A stretch of DNA of 64,000 nucleotides from Xestospongia bergquistia. Lineage: Eukaryota > Porifera > Demospongiae > Haplosclerida > Petrosiidae. A model generated the notes under the pieces. That model had not been told where the DNA came from. It ran no database searches and worked only from the letters and a program-made list of their open reading frames with translations. Positions within the stretch are counted from its first letter, which is position 1. The number at the start of each line of letters is the position of its first letter. The translations under genes and the position numbers were made by a program. Of the stretch, positions 49,990 to 62,327 are shown piece by piece. The stretch covers positions 6,078,501 to 6,142,500 of the forward strand of contig OZ014412.1 in NCBI GenBank assembly GCA_963965975.1, given 5' to 3'.

Positions 49990-51124
49990 TAACCTTCTCC
50001 AAGCATCATCTATAAAATGAAAACAATGTGTGTTTTAACTCACTTCTGACTTGTATAATGTTATAATGTGTCACTTTTTAGTTCATTATTTTATTGTGTC
50101 ATGTTTTATTATAAGTTATTGAGTTATTTAGTGTTCATTATTAGACTAGTTATTAATTTATTAATATGAGCTCCATATGATCACCGTGTATCATTATAGC
50201 AGCTGTCAATATATTATCACTCATTATCAAGTAAGATACAATAACATAACTACATAATAACCACTTGCTCCATTAGGCATATATTACACGTAGAGACAAC
50301 TAGTGTACACTTCCTATAACATCTGTACAGTTTATACAGTAGTAGTTCTACAATAGTATATTACAATCATAATTAATAGTATATAGCAGTTATAACAGTG
50401 ACTTCTTTACAAAGATTTATTGGTTTAACTAGGCTAACAAATCATGTTGACAGCTGTTCATAGTGAGTAGAGTATGATATACTGTTCTAGACAATACACT
50501 ATAATAAATACTAGAATAATACTACAATAATATTACATTATAATACTATAATACTGCCAATAATGTCATTATTGCCCATAATATTAACAGATCACCATTA
50601 TCACTGATAATAAATAAAGTATACTTTATATAGTATTAGCTATTAATAATAAACTTACATTTATTATTAATATTATTAACAGATTGTTACTGTCACTGAT
50701 AATAAATAAAGTAAATAAATAGATACTAAATATCCAGTTATACAATATATATATAGAGAGAGAGAGAAAGAGACTATATACATATAGAGTATATATTATA
50801 TATTATATTCCAATACAAGTTACTACTTAAAACTAGTACTTGTATTTTCAATGTTGTAATTGTGTTATTTACATAATGTAGTAATTGCAGTTGGTAATTG
50901 ATAGGGTATTCAGTTCAAAAATTATCATTAAAATTATGATACGAAATTCAAGATGACAACTTTACAAAGTTGACAGTTCTTAATTTGATGATAATGGAAT
51001 CACCAATAATTTTAAAAATACAACAAAATAATAAAATAATAAAAGACTTAAAACAAATGGTTAATGTGTCATCAATTTTATTACAATTATTGTAATTATT
51101 ACAATTGCAATTTACTTTAACTTT
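49990..51124. other. B5 3' flank
   Basis: About 50080-50600 repeats the left end of the window and the region after B7. A short GA-rich tract lies near 50755-50772. No gene is seen. Confidence 0.6.
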
Positions 51125-51250
51125 TCCAAGTATGTACATGTACATGTATATAGTACTCAACAACACACACACACATACAGTAATTATAACATGTGGTCTG
51201 TTCAGTTTATATTAACTATCATAACATATGTACTTCATTTCCTTTAGAAC
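51125..51250 (+). repeat. Recurrent upstream element, copy before the unit 6 pseudogene
   Basis: TTTCCAAGTATGTACATGTA, ATAACATGTGGTCTGTTCAG and TACTTCATTTCCTTTAGAAC in order, about 0.78 kb before 51901. Confidence 0.75.
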
Positions 51251-51900
51251 CAACATAAATTATATAATTATTTTCTTCTAACTATAGTTACAATATATAA
51301 AACAAAGAGATGTATCTCTACAATATATCCTTTTTAAAAAGTAGTAACATAATGAGATGACAATAACTAAGAATTGATATAACTGTTACAACACATTAAT
51401 TCAATATAACAATTCCTATATATTATTAGTAATAAATGTGTCTAGCACAATATAGTATGTCTCATATAGAAATTGTTATATAATGTTACAAGAAATCACT
51501 ACATTTCTTGTTCACTTTTTTGTATTGTCAACACTACATACATATTCTGTCATTTTAAAAACTAATTTTGATTACTTGTTTCAAAACTTTTTCAATAACA
51601 CTAAAATCATGCGAAGTAATCATTAGATATTTTACTTACTATATATCACTGTGACACACCAAAATGATACAATGTCCTCCTTAGACCTAATGACCAAAAT
51701 ATTTTCAATACCACAATATCTGCTGAAAATTGCTATTTATATGTATCTACTGATGAATATATATATAGAGTAATTACTTTATATACATAATTAGTAATTT
51801 ATTGGTTTAGTATTAAGTATTATCAAGTATAACAATATAATAAAATTTTGTAATTTATACTACATATTAGACTCAATCCACAAACACATCACTCCTCAAA
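51251..51900. other. AT-rich spacer
   Basis: Nothing coding is seen. The TATA/CACAAAGACACC promoter block of the other units is only faintly visible (about 51840-51895). Confidence 0.45.
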
Positions 51901-52465
51901 ATGGAGAGGTACCTGTATATTGACTGCATTAGTTTGTATTTTCTTCCTTGTCATAGGTTAGTTGATGATATAATTGTGATAAAGAATGTAAAGAGTTTTA
52001 TTATAAAGTTATAGAGAACATAGAAGCTTCAGTTACAAGTCTAGATTGTAATCATGGAGTATGTTCACAGACATAAGAAGCAGTCACTTGTACAATAACA
52101 GGCAACCTAGCAGGTTGGTATTCTCCTCCATCAGTAGTAGTCCCATTGTTACAGTAATTTCTGGACAAGTTAATCCTAATACTGCTCTACAAGACTGGGT
52201 TTTACAGCTCTCACAAACACTTCAGTCACTCTTTAGTGGTCACCTCCTACTCTTCATCCTAACTGTATAGTTAACTACACTGTTGAGATCAGGACAACCA
52301 GTGATAATATATTGATCAGTAGTCTTAGTACTGGTAGTAATATCACCAGTATTAATGTATCTACTGGTCTCTCTCAGTCAGTAGAGTATCAGTACAAAGT
52401 AGTAGGGTCTAATATTATTAATAGATTAGGACTTCATAGTCAATTTTTTATCTTCACTCTGAATG
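51901..52465 (+). pseudogene. Unit 6: truncated receptor head
   Basis: A leader-like exon (ATG at 51901, GTTAGT donor near 51956) is followed by an Ig exon from about 52016 that keeps EASVTSLDCNHGVC but has CAG-ACA-TAA instead of the usual Gln. The Ig exon loses its second half and runs directly into FN3-a at about 52190, with no intron left between them. The FN3-a tryptophan codon region has TAG (CTTTAGTGG). FN3-a then reads normally to 52465 and ends at a GTAAGA donor. No FN3-b, stalk or tail follows. Confidence 0.85.
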
Positions 52466-53240
52466 GTAAGAACTATACTATATCTATAAGTAGAATTATG
52501 ACACACATTTAGATCACAAGTAATCACAGCATTATTAATATGGAAAGAAAAAAGGAATCGAGTAAATAAAATGAAAACATTGCATTGAAATACACTTAGA
52601 ATTTATATTACATTTATTACACTTACAAACTATTATATTGTAAATGACACATTCAGATAACAAGTAATCACAGTATTATTAATATGGAAAGAAAAAAACA
52701 ATAATGCAAATAAAATGTGATACTGTAGTTAATGTCTCATGAATCGCTAGTTTAACATTTACAATATATGACTTTGTTAATATATATATTGTTGTTGTTA
52801 ATGTGTAGAGAGTTGACAATTTGTCATAGTAAACATAATGAAAAACAAGGAAGAAAAAATTGAATTTCTATTAGCCACAACTTTTCCTTTACCTTACACA
52901 CAAAGCTAGTATCTGACTCTCAACTAAAATGTTTTAAAATATATCATCATATACTATTATGACACCATATAAAATAATTTGATTAAAATTGTGGGTATCT
53001 GTATTTTGAAAAAGGGAGTTCTGAAAAACTGATCAAATCATCTGGTAGACTATAGCATGGTACACTTTACATATGGCAAAATGTTCGAGTGTTTTGGTGT
53101 GGTTACTATGTAGGAATGTCCATACTGGCTTTACTACTTTGGTCTTGCTTGTCTGTGTTCTTTTTATATATATGATATGTCTTCTTTAAGAGTTCTTAAA
53201 GATTACAGTAAAACATGCCCATTCTAATGAGTTGAATTAC
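52466..53240. other. Spacer with repeated AT block
   Basis: TATTATATTGTAAATGACAC with a following TATTAATATGGAAAGAAA segment occurs here more than once (near 52505 and 52630) and again near 54505 and 18180. No exon is seen. Confidence 0.5.
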
Positions 53241-53338
53241 CTTAGTAACAAGTTGATTTCAGCATTGTGGTTGACCAAGATTTCAACAATGTTTGTATAT
53301 CCTTCATGACTTGCATAATGAAGGGCAGCCCATCCACT
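53241..53338 (-). pseudogene. Ankyrin-repeat exon, one base short
   Basis: The reverse strand encodes GWAALHYASHEGYTNIVEIL then VNHNAEIN, a clear ankyrin repeat, between an AG acceptor and a GTAATT donor. It is 98 bases rather than 99: a C appears lost near the end (the expected Leu-Val-Thr-Lys). It may still be used with a different phase. It lies 0.7 kb downstream, in transcription order, of the exon at 54131-54033. Confidence 0.6.
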
Positions 53339-54032
53339 CTATTATATCAACAAAGAAACTATTAATTCTCAAATTAAACTACAAACAAACTACACTAACA
53401 GTACAAAACACATGTTTCATAAAATATATCATTGTCTTTTAATTATCTACTTTAATTGTCATAATAAAATATGTAGGAAATGACTATATACATTACTGAT
53501 AATGATTTTTTTTGAAATTTTTTAAAATTAAATAATTCAGCACCTGACAATAATATAACTTGTAGCTCTTCATGTTATAAACTATTGTCATGTTAGTACC
53601 TCAATAGGAGTTACATACAAGTACACTACACTTCTATTTCTAGACAATTTTAAAAGATATTTCAAAGTTAAACAAATCATACTTCACATCATGATCTCAC
53701 TACTATACTTGAGTATACACCTGAACTGATCATTTAAAAAATCATAAAAATATATTGCCTTTATCTATCAATTACATCTAATAAAAAAGAAAATTGATCA
53801 CTGCACATATTATAAAACAATTACACTTTTGCCTAATATTATGGTGAAGGCTTTCTATCCTGTTCTCCTTCTAATATTCATCTTATTTAGCATATTTTTA
53901 AAGACTATAATTCAACCTTAACAGTATCACTATAACTACACAACTATCATAATTAACAACTTTTTTAAGGAAAAAGAACTTCCATTTTATTCTTACTTAT
54001 ACAGGACTTGTTGCATGTATATAAACACTTAC
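53339..54032. other. Spacer or intron between two ankyrin exons
   Basis: AT-rich, with no coding signal. It would be an intron if the two minus-strand ankyrin exons belong together. Confidence 0.45.
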
Positions 54033-54131
54033 TCTGTTAACAAGGTCTAAATTGGCTCCATTCTGTGTTAAAATCAAAACAACATCTTTCTGTCCTCTCT
54101 TTGCTGCTAATATGACTGGAGTATATCCCTT
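54033..54131 (-). CDS. Single-ankyrin-repeat exon
   Basis: A 99-base phase-0 reverse-strand exon encoding GYTPVILAAKRGQKDVV then LILTQNGANLDLVNR. This is the closest to the ankyrin consensus in the window. AG acceptor and GTAAGT donor. With 53241-53338 it could form two consecutive repeats of one gene. Confidence 0.65.
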
Positions 54132-54911
54132 CTAAATATATTATAATAACCCATTAATGTGTACCAAGAAAACACATTATAACAGTTGTATATTATCAAT
54201 ATTAAGACTGTTATATATGTATTACATCACTATACTAGTAACATTACAAATTAAGACAATATTATATTAATCACACTAATCACTTGCACACTAAATAAAC
54301 TACTCTCAATAATTCTTATAATGATGACACTAATACAAATAACACTCTACAGTATATACATAATCATTATATCACAATAGATACAAGGTCATCACAATAA
54401 TATAATTATAAAAAAACAGAGTAAATAAAATGAAAACATTGTATTGAAATGCACTTAGAATTTATATTACATTATATCACACTTACTGACTATTATATTG
54501 TAAATGACACATTTAGATAACATGTAATCACATCATTATTAATATGGAAAGAAGAGAAATAATGCAAACAAGATGTCAAACTGTAGTTAATTCTTATTAC
54601 TGTCTCATGTATTGCTACTTTAACATTTACAATATATGACTTTGTTAATATACATATATATTATTATTTTTAATGTGTAGAGAGTTGACATTTTGTCATA
54701 GTAATATAATGAAAAACAAGGAAGAAAAAAATGAATTTCTATAGCCACAATATTTCCAATATTTCCTTTAGCTTACATACAAAGCTAGTGTCTGACCTTC
54801 AACTAAAATGTTTTAAAATATATCATCATATACTATTATGACACCATGTACAATAATTTGATTAAAATTGTGGGTATCTATATTTTGAAAAAGGAAGTAT
54901 ATACTTTTAGA
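54132..54911. other. Spacer between ankyrin exon and K7
   Basis: AT-rich, colinear with the spacer in the other units. No exon is seen. Confidence 0.45.
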
Positions 54912-55703
54912 AACTTGTACTTTAACAAGCAGTCAATGTGAAATATATTATTATAGTGGTTGTGATGGTAACAGTTATAGATTCTCTACATTAGAACAGT
55001 GTACTCATACTTGTAGTAAGTATAATATGACATTGATTATTATTTCTATCTATAATTGTATAGATTGTTCATTAGGTACAATGTGTTCAAACTGTAGAAT
55101 CAATTCTTGTTCTACTTCAAAATGTCCAGCATTTCCCAGTGCTATATATGAAGCTGATAAATGTACTAATAATAATTGCTCTGGTAGATACTTTGTAGCA
55201 TTTAAAGAAGTGACAACCATTTGTGGTAAGTAACATTGGATTGTAGATTTAGAAGATTCAGGTGGACTACTTAGTATCCATCAGTATCTGTTCACATATT
55301 TTCTTATAAGAAAGCATACAACACTACTATAATAAAAACATATTGATGAGGTAAATTAATAATTTATTTACTTATTTCTCAGATGTTTGTACACATACTG
55401 TCAAGATTGGTCTATGTAATAATAGTGTGTTTTTTTTTGTTCTTTAACAATGAGTTTGGACACTGTCAGGAGTTCTTGAATGGAATGCATTCAAAGATGT
55501 GGTAAATGAATAAAAGTGGCAGATTTTAGGATACAATATTTATTTTATAGTGGGACAAGATATGAAATTACTAATAGACTTTATTAGACTTAGAGCCTTG
55601 AATAAGACCTGTATTGTATTTCTCAGACAATGTCTCTGTTGAATAGTAAAGTTATAATATAATAGTCAACTGTTCATTATTACTGAAAATGTTGATGTGT
55701 GTA

Positions 55704-55742
<39 letters not shown>

Positions 55743-56665
55743 ATATATAACATATATAATATAATATACATAATATAATATATAATATATTATATTATAT
55801 GCATATTATATATTATATTATATTATATATATATTCGTTATACCCAGATGATATAAAAGAAGTATCATGTCTCAGTGATCCTTGTGGAGTATCTAGTTGT
55901 CCCATCCATTTCAATAGTGTATGTGTATTTAGTTCATGTGGTCAATGTTCAACTTATTATTACATATATGAATATAACTAACACTTGTAGTAAGTACATT
56001 TCATAAACTATATGAGTAATGACAACTATACAAAGATATTTACAATGAACACTGAGTGATATGTTAGTATATTACTATAATGGCAACTTTTTTCTTTTTG
56101 CAGTAAGATGTCCTGCTAACAAACCTTCCATTATCTGTCATATTAATCCTTGAGGTCATAAAACTTTTCTGAAACTGATAAATGTGGTCGATGTAAGGAT
56201 AAATTCATTGTTAATCAAGAAGATATCACTGAGCAATGTAGCACGATATCATTGAAATCAATGTTTCAGGTATGTGTCCATTTGAAGGAGAGATACTTAA
56301 ACCATGTGGTAATCAAAACTGTACTAGTGTTTGACAGAAGAGCTCATTTGTTTACCTATTTGTCTTCCTGGATGTGATTGTCCAGCTGGTCAAGTAATAT
56401 CATTTCATTACATGTAATCATTACATGTACTATATCACTGTTGTATTTACATTCAGATATTAGATGAGGCTTCTAAAAAATGTGTTTACCCTGAGGAGTG
56501 TCCTTGTTCTCCTTGTGAACCTATATCTCGGAATTGTTCTAACATTAATAAACCCCTACTAATACCAGTGTTATTATTGCTGGACTAACTCCTGGTCAAT
56601 ATTATAATATTAATATCACAGCTGTTAATATCATTGGACCTGGACCAGTACTTATGATAAATGGT
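54912..56665 (+). pseudogene. K7: Kunitz/cysteine-rich/TIL module of unit 7
   Basis: Kunitz-1 (about 54912-55017) has lost its middle, including the second cysteine and WFF core. Cysteine-rich exon a 55064-55225 is open, with one cysteine changed to Tyr (SAIYEAD). Kunitz-2 about 55383-55502 is decayed. Cysteine-rich exon b about 55833-55990 keeps SCLSDPCGVSSCP. Exon c starts near 56104. TIL 56270-56396 is frameshifted to TGA. The TIL end from 56459 is well kept (LDEASKKCVYPEECPC). The FN3-like end (about 56560-56664, NINITAVNIIGPG) closes with a GTAAGT donor. Confidence 0.65.
55706..55832. repeat. (TA)n and ATAT-rich tract
   Basis: Same position and composition as 42264-42393, including the ATATTATATTATAT palindromic part. 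Confidence 0.9.
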
Positions 56666-57370
56666 AAGTTAGTATAATATTATAAAGAAATAGATTAGTT
56701 TTAACATGCAACAATAATGACATGTTCTTTATCATGTTAGTACATCTATACTTGTATTAACATTTATTGTTTGATCTTCAAACATAAAATATTGAGTTTG
56801 ATTACTGAAAGGTGTTAACTACCCAAATAGCATTTTTTGGATAATCCATTTAACAATTTATTGTTTAGACATAGTGTTTCTACTTAATTCATTATCATCA
56901 ATATATAGTGACCTTGATATTATATTAACAATGATGATATATCTTGTGTAATCATGCACACACTTAATATATACCATGTCTTTTCACATTTGCTATTAAG
57001 AGAAGTCACACCTCAAATCAATATGAAGACATTTAAGTTACCAGAGAGAAAGGAAATATGCAGTTATACATGTATTTTGTTGTTATATGAACATTAGTTA
57101 AATAAATTTTGTACAATCATTGGAGCTGTCAAAGACCTCACATTAATAATCTTCTCACCAAGATTCCCTCTTATTATAAATTTGACTTCAAGTTGTAGCC
57201 TAATTTTTAATTGCAGCTGTAAATACACTTTTATCACTGTGATATGTTGCTCATAAAAACGAATTGTTCCTTAAATAATTCACTAACATTAAATATATTT
57301 ATCTATGTAAATAAAATAAACATTTGTGTTATAATGTGTACTTCGTATATTGAAACTAAAGAACTACAAC
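56666..57370. other. Spacer shared with unit 5
   Basis: Close match to 43986-44742. No exon is seen. Confidence 0.6.
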
Positions 57371-57606
57371 ATTTTTGAAGAATGTCGACAGACACATGAA
57401 GCAGTCACTTGTACAAGAACTGATAATGTAGCAGCTTGGAATTCTCCTCCATCAGGCAATACTCCCATTACTACAATAACTTATGGACAAGTTAGTAATG
57501 TTGATTATTGATTTATTGCTGCTCTTGTGAGTATTAACGATCATGTACCAACAAGTAATATAAGTTTTACTGGCAGTACTGTTAAGAATGGAACACGAGT
57601 CAGGTA
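57371..57606 (+). pseudogene. Relic Ig exon
   Basis: Counterpart of 44743-44975, with the same TGA (57509-57511) and the same missing leader half. It reads CTRTDNVAAWNSPPSG in its middle and ends with NGTRVR before a GTATGT-like site. Confidence 0.7.
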
Positions 57607-57711
57607 TGTCGTTATAATAGATACAACCTCAATGACTTGAACTATTATAAAATGTATCTTGATTAAGATTTTTGGGTTGTCCGTCCTAGTAAAATTTACA
57701 CAAATTACAAT

Positions 57712-57770
57712 ACGTGGTCAGTTCAGTTTATATTAATTATCATAACATATATACTGAATTTCTTTTATGA
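57712..57770 (+). repeat. Recurrent upstream element, partial copy before B7
   Basis: Short form: GTGGTCAGTTCAGTTTATAT, then ATACTGAATTTCTTTTATGA. It lies 1.6 kb before B7, or about 0.64 kb once the inserted transposon is discounted. Confidence 0.55.
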
Positions 57771-57957
57771 CAAAGAAAGGTAACTTTATAATAATACTAC
57801 AAATAATATTTCCTTTATAGACAAACAAAATGTACAGTTATGGAAACAAAGAGGTATCTCCGTACATAATTAGTAACTTAGAGCTTTTATATTTCATCAT
57901 TATCAAGTATGACAACATCAACATTACATTACATTAGGAAATATCTTTGCTATGTAT

Positions 57958-58921
57958 CAGAGGGAGAGACACCACTCAAAATGTGGGGAGGGGCTCAGTA
58001 AAAAAATTCTTATATGTAGAATTAAACAATATTTTTTAAAGAAAAAAGGATAACTTGAAACACATTTAAAAGCACACATTATACATCTTCATGAGTCCAA
58101 AAAGTTACCAAAGTACTTTTTTTGTTCATCATATTTAGAAACAAATTCTCGTGCAATGGAAGGTAAATCTAACGAATCTGTGAGTTCCTTATGGATGTGC
58201 AGCAATAGGCAGTTATTTAGTCATTTTTCTGTCATCGTTGATCGAACATAAGTATAAAGGTGCTTCAGAGCTGAAAATGTTCTTTCAGACGTTGCAGACG
58301 TTATTGGTGAAGTTAATGTTAAACATAGCACAAGATGTACTGAAGAAAATATGCCCTTAAAGATATCTTTTATGTTCATTGCGTCACATATAGTATAATT
58401 GAAGTGACCGACTTCACAGTTGGTAAGGCAGTTTTCACTATATCATGAAGAAGTGGAAGTTGCCTGCTTAGCTATGAAAAGGCAATATCTTTTGAAAAGC
58501 ATGACTCTTGCATCTTTTTCACCTCACTTTCAATTGACCAAGACTTACATGGCTAACAGTTTCTTCACTAGACTCTAAACTCACAGAATTTTCTCCATTA
58601 GATGAAGTACTCATTTCATTTATTTCAACAGTATCAGTTTCTTCCCTGAATACAGTAAACAGATCTAGTGTTGCTTGCCTCTTGGTTGCCATCACTCACT
58701 ACTAAACTGAGTCCTATACTCCAGGTGCTAACTCTTAACTATTGCATGCATGTGTGTATAACTTATATATTATTTTAGTGTAAAAACTGAAATTGCAGCT
58801 GTCAGACAGTTCGGACAATGCAACCTCTATACCAACTATATCCCACCCACGTATATAATTGCCTTCTTTGTAAAAAGTGGGGGGCTCAAGCCCCCTGCCC
58901 CCCCCCCCCCCCATATCTCTG
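57958..58921 (-). mobile_element. Internally deleted hAT-family DNA transposon
   Basis: The ends carry short inverted termini (CAGAGGGAGAG on the left, CAGAGATATGG on the reverse of the right end). The element is 964 bases, far below a full hAT element. An empty version of the same site exists at about 46358-46372 (CTTTGCTATGTATAGTTAAG). The flanks CTATGTAT on the left and ATGTGTAT on the right are an imperfect 8-base target duplication. Inside, on the minus strand, are a transposase N-terminus and the hAT C-terminal dimerisation region. A 15-base C run lies at 58898-58912. Confidence 0.85.
58089..58692 (-). pseudogene. hAT transposase remnant
   Basis: The N-terminus starts at 58692 (MATKRQATLDLFTVFREE), the usual style of zinc-finger hAT transposases. 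The frame fails after about 45 codons. The C-terminal part, 58331-58089, reads TSATSERTFSALKHLYTYV then RSTMTEK, followed by a TGA and LNNCLLLHIHKELTDSLDLP. This is the classic hAT dimerisation motif with one in-frame stop, and it ends at a true stop at 58089. The catalytic middle is deleted, so no active enzyme is possible. Its sequence style differs from the AT-rich host exons. Confidence 0.85.
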
Positions 58922-59087
58922 CCAATGTGTATAGTTAAGTTAGGAAGTGCCTATAGGTGACAGGAAACCAGAAGTGATACATTGCTGTGTATAGTTCATG
59001 TTTAGACAATGTCTTTACTCTGGACAATGAGAATGAAATAAGTATAAGCTTCTTAATAATTTGTATATACTTTATTGATTAGTTATT

Positions 59088-59152
59088 TAAGCTGCATCAT
59101 TTATAATGTTATCTAGAACACAAAGAACTACACTATTGCTGTCACTTGGGAG
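59088..59152 (+). pseudogene. Orphan FN3 half-exon upstream of B7
   Basis: Same diverged fourth-exon copy as upstream of A3 and B5. Confidence 0.5.
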
Positions 59153-59214
59153 GTGTGCATTATTTATTTAATAATATAATTATTCTACATGTTACTAAAT
59201 AGACATTACACTAA

Positions 59215-59250
59215 TAATATATAAACTCAACCCACAAGGACACCACCTCC
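59215..59250 (+). promoter_or_regulatory. TATA-like box and conserved core promoter, B7
   Basis: AATATATAAACTC followed by CCACAAGGACACCACCTCC, about 90 bases before the ATG. Confidence 0.5.
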
Positions 59251-59309
59251 ATTAATAAGTCTATTCATTATATTACAATATCATAAGTTAATAATCCAAT
59301 GTAGTCAAA

Positions 59310-62300
59310 ATGGATAAGTGTACTACAACATATTTGATTTCTTATCTCTTACTTATCATAAGTGAGTTAATATATTATATCACAATATTTGTAGTTTATT
59401 TCTTATAGTGAACATAGAAGCTTCAATTATAAGTCTAGACTGTAATCATGGAGTATGTCCACAGACACAAGGAGCAATCACTTGTGCAATAACAGGCAGT
59501 GTAGTAGCTTGGTATTCTCCTCCATCAAATATCAATTACTTTGCTACAATAACAAGTGCTGGACTAGTTATACATACTAGTAATACTGGGTTTATTGCTG
59601 CTCTTGTGAGCAACAATACTGGACTAACAACTAATTTAAGTTTTACTGCCACTACTGATAAGAATGGAACACAAGTCAGATGTGTTGATGCAATAGATAG
59701 AAACTCAAGTACTTGTACTATTATGATATCAGGTATGTCACTAACAGTATCATATATAACTAACATGTACTATCATTATAAGGTCCTCCAAATGATGTTC
59801 CTACAGGACTGGGTTTTACAGCTCTCACAAACATTTCAGTCACTCTTTACTGGTCATCTCCTACTCTTTATCCTAACTGTATAGTTAACTACACTGTTGA
59901 GATCAGGACAACCAGTGATAATATATTGATCACTTGTCTCAGTACTGGTAGTAATATTACCAGTATTAGTGTATCTACTGGTCTCTCTCAGTCAGTAGAG
60001 TATCAGTACAGAGTAGTAGGGTCTGATGCTATTAATAGATTAGGACCCTATAGTCAATATACAAACTTTATTCTGGATGGTGAGAATGGAATAATTTTAA
60101 TATTTATCTAATACTCCATTAGTTCTACAGGCTATACCACTAATTACTTATGATGTCACAAAGAATACAGATAAATATACTATTGTTCTTCATTGGGAGG
60201 TATATATTATAGTCCATAATATTGTTACTCTAGTTTCCTATAGTCTCCTCCTCTCTCTTCTCGTCCTCCTCTCTTGTACTATAAAGTCTATCATAACATA
60301 TCAGGTTCACTAACTGTTAATATAACTACTGTTACTAACATTACATTGACTGGAGTACTAGCTGGATATACCTACATTATAACAGTGGTACCAGTTAATA
60401 TACTAGGAGATGGATACCCTAATAAGACTATAGGTTATTTAAATATTATTATAAAGTGTGTTATGTTTACTTCTCATATAGTTATTATTCCTGATAAAGA
60501 ACCAGTTATTACTAGTAGTAGTGTTGTAATGTCATCTCAACATCATAGTAAGTTTAATATAAAAAAATATTTTAGTTTAAAACAATCAACTATTTATCAT
60601 CAATAACATCATTAAGTGTACTTAGTACATTATCTACAACTGTAGTCATAACAACTGATACATCAAATATTAGTAATTGTACAATAATGTATTTAATGTT
60701 AATGTCATACTTAACTTGTGATGAAGTATAGAGCCTACAAGTACTTCAATCTCTTCATCACAAATTATAGCTAAGACAGTTACTGCATCCACAAACTTAG
60801 GTAGTATGTCCTATGAAAATGCTTGTTAAAATTATTCTAATAAAATTAACTATTTCTACTTTAACAGTCACTACTATAACATCATCATCATCATCATCTG
60901 TTGGAATATATTATGCTATTGGGGTTGTTGGAGGTATTTTTGTTTTCATACTAATTTCTGTAGTACTAGTTCTAACTGGTTGTATAATGATTAGAAGACA
61001 AAATAAAAGTGAGACTCTCTAGTAATTTCTTGATGCTTTAATACTCTTATTATAGATAACAAACCAAGTGGTAGTCCATTAACTGTTTCTCTGAGGTAAG
61101 CTAATACAGTCATATGTGTTAACAGTTCAATGATCATACTTTAGAAGCATCAAAGACAATAACATAGAAGAGGTATAATATTGTTACTTACATGTACAAA
61201 GATAAGAACAGGAATCAAGTTTCAAATCCTATACAACATCTACACAATAAATTAAATAAGATATAACATTTATTCGATATCAAAGTGAACATTAAACTTA
61301 CTATTAGTTGTAATATATTCAAGTCAGTCTAATGTCAGGAGTTAGTCATCATTCCTTTAAATTAGAATTATTAATTAATAGTCAATCACATCCTGTCTTT
61401 ATTAATTTTATTATAGTTATCTTCAAATCCCGTCTATGCTCAAGTAAACAAGAAACCACAATCTTTATCTAATCAATATGATGAAGTACCTCCTTCAATA
61501 CCACCTTACTTACCTGATAATGACCAACCACCTCTGTTCTATGGAGGACATGAACCTCGTGTACCTCCATATAATGGACCTTTGAAAGCTCAATATTCTG
61601 AAGTCAAGAGAAACGATATGGCACCTCATGTACTACCTCATAACAATACAATATCTGAAGGAGAATACTCAGTATTAAAGAGAGATGATATACCTAATGT
61701 ACCACTACATGATGTGACAGCTGGAGGAGATTATTCTGTCATAAGTAGAGATGACATACCTTATGGTGCAGCAGCTAGAGGTGAGTATTCTGTCTTGAAA
61801 AGAGATGAGAGAGAGGTTAGTTAAGTATAGTTTGACAATCATAGTCTAAATTACAATATTATTATAGAGCAGAGAAAGTAATTCTCATTTACAACAAATT
61901 GGTTTGTATTCAACTCTAAATAATGAAGTAAGAGATAATACAGTCTACTATATTATAATAACTTACATCATATTAGATAAACAAACCAAATGGAGTCAGA
62001 GCTGAGCCAAAAAGATCTGGTGGTATAATATATGATGAAGTAGGAAATGTTCCTATGAATAGTCCAATGGCACCTCCTACGTCAAATTTAGATCAGTCTA
62101 TTATCTACTCTGATAACAAGGCACCAACTGATCCTAATAAGGTATCACATGTCATGATACATCAATGTTGCTATAGTTACCATTTTCTTCTTTATCACTA
62201 GCAGAGACTCTCTACAAGAGGTGCTGTGATACAGGCTCAATTAGGAGATGAAGCACAACTTCCACGACATCCTCTTAAGCCTGGTGGTACCAAGCAGGTT

Positions 62301-62327
62301 CCCATGGTAGTAGAGGACAATCAATAA
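59310..62327 (+). CDS. B7: Ig-FN3-FN3 receptor, long multi-tyrosine tail
   Basis: Exons: 59310-59361, 59409-59732 (Ig), 59783-60079 (FN3-a), 60123-60199, 60244-60433 (FN3-b), 60482-60547, 60771-60800, 60868-61008 (TM), 61056-61095, 61145-61172, 61417-61815, 61868-61927, 61977-62141, 62205-62327, giving 663 codons in frame. The 57-base stalk exon of B5 is spoiled here (acceptor shifted, stop inside) but can be skipped without frame change. The tail holds NPVYAQV, QYDEV, QYSEV, EYSVL, DYSVI, EYSVL, LYSTL and IIYDEV (ITIM-type), with proline stretches (PPSIPPYLP). It is predicted to be a type I surface receptor with many SH2-docking sites. The 28-base exon at 61145 is needed to keep phase and is conserved in B5. 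Confidence 0.87.

Noticed and set aside
58750..58921. G/C-rich stretch near the hAT right end as a separate GC-rich regulatory island
   Set aside because: It lies within the transposon terminus and is a C homopolymer beside a short palindrome (GGGGGCTCAAGCCCCC).
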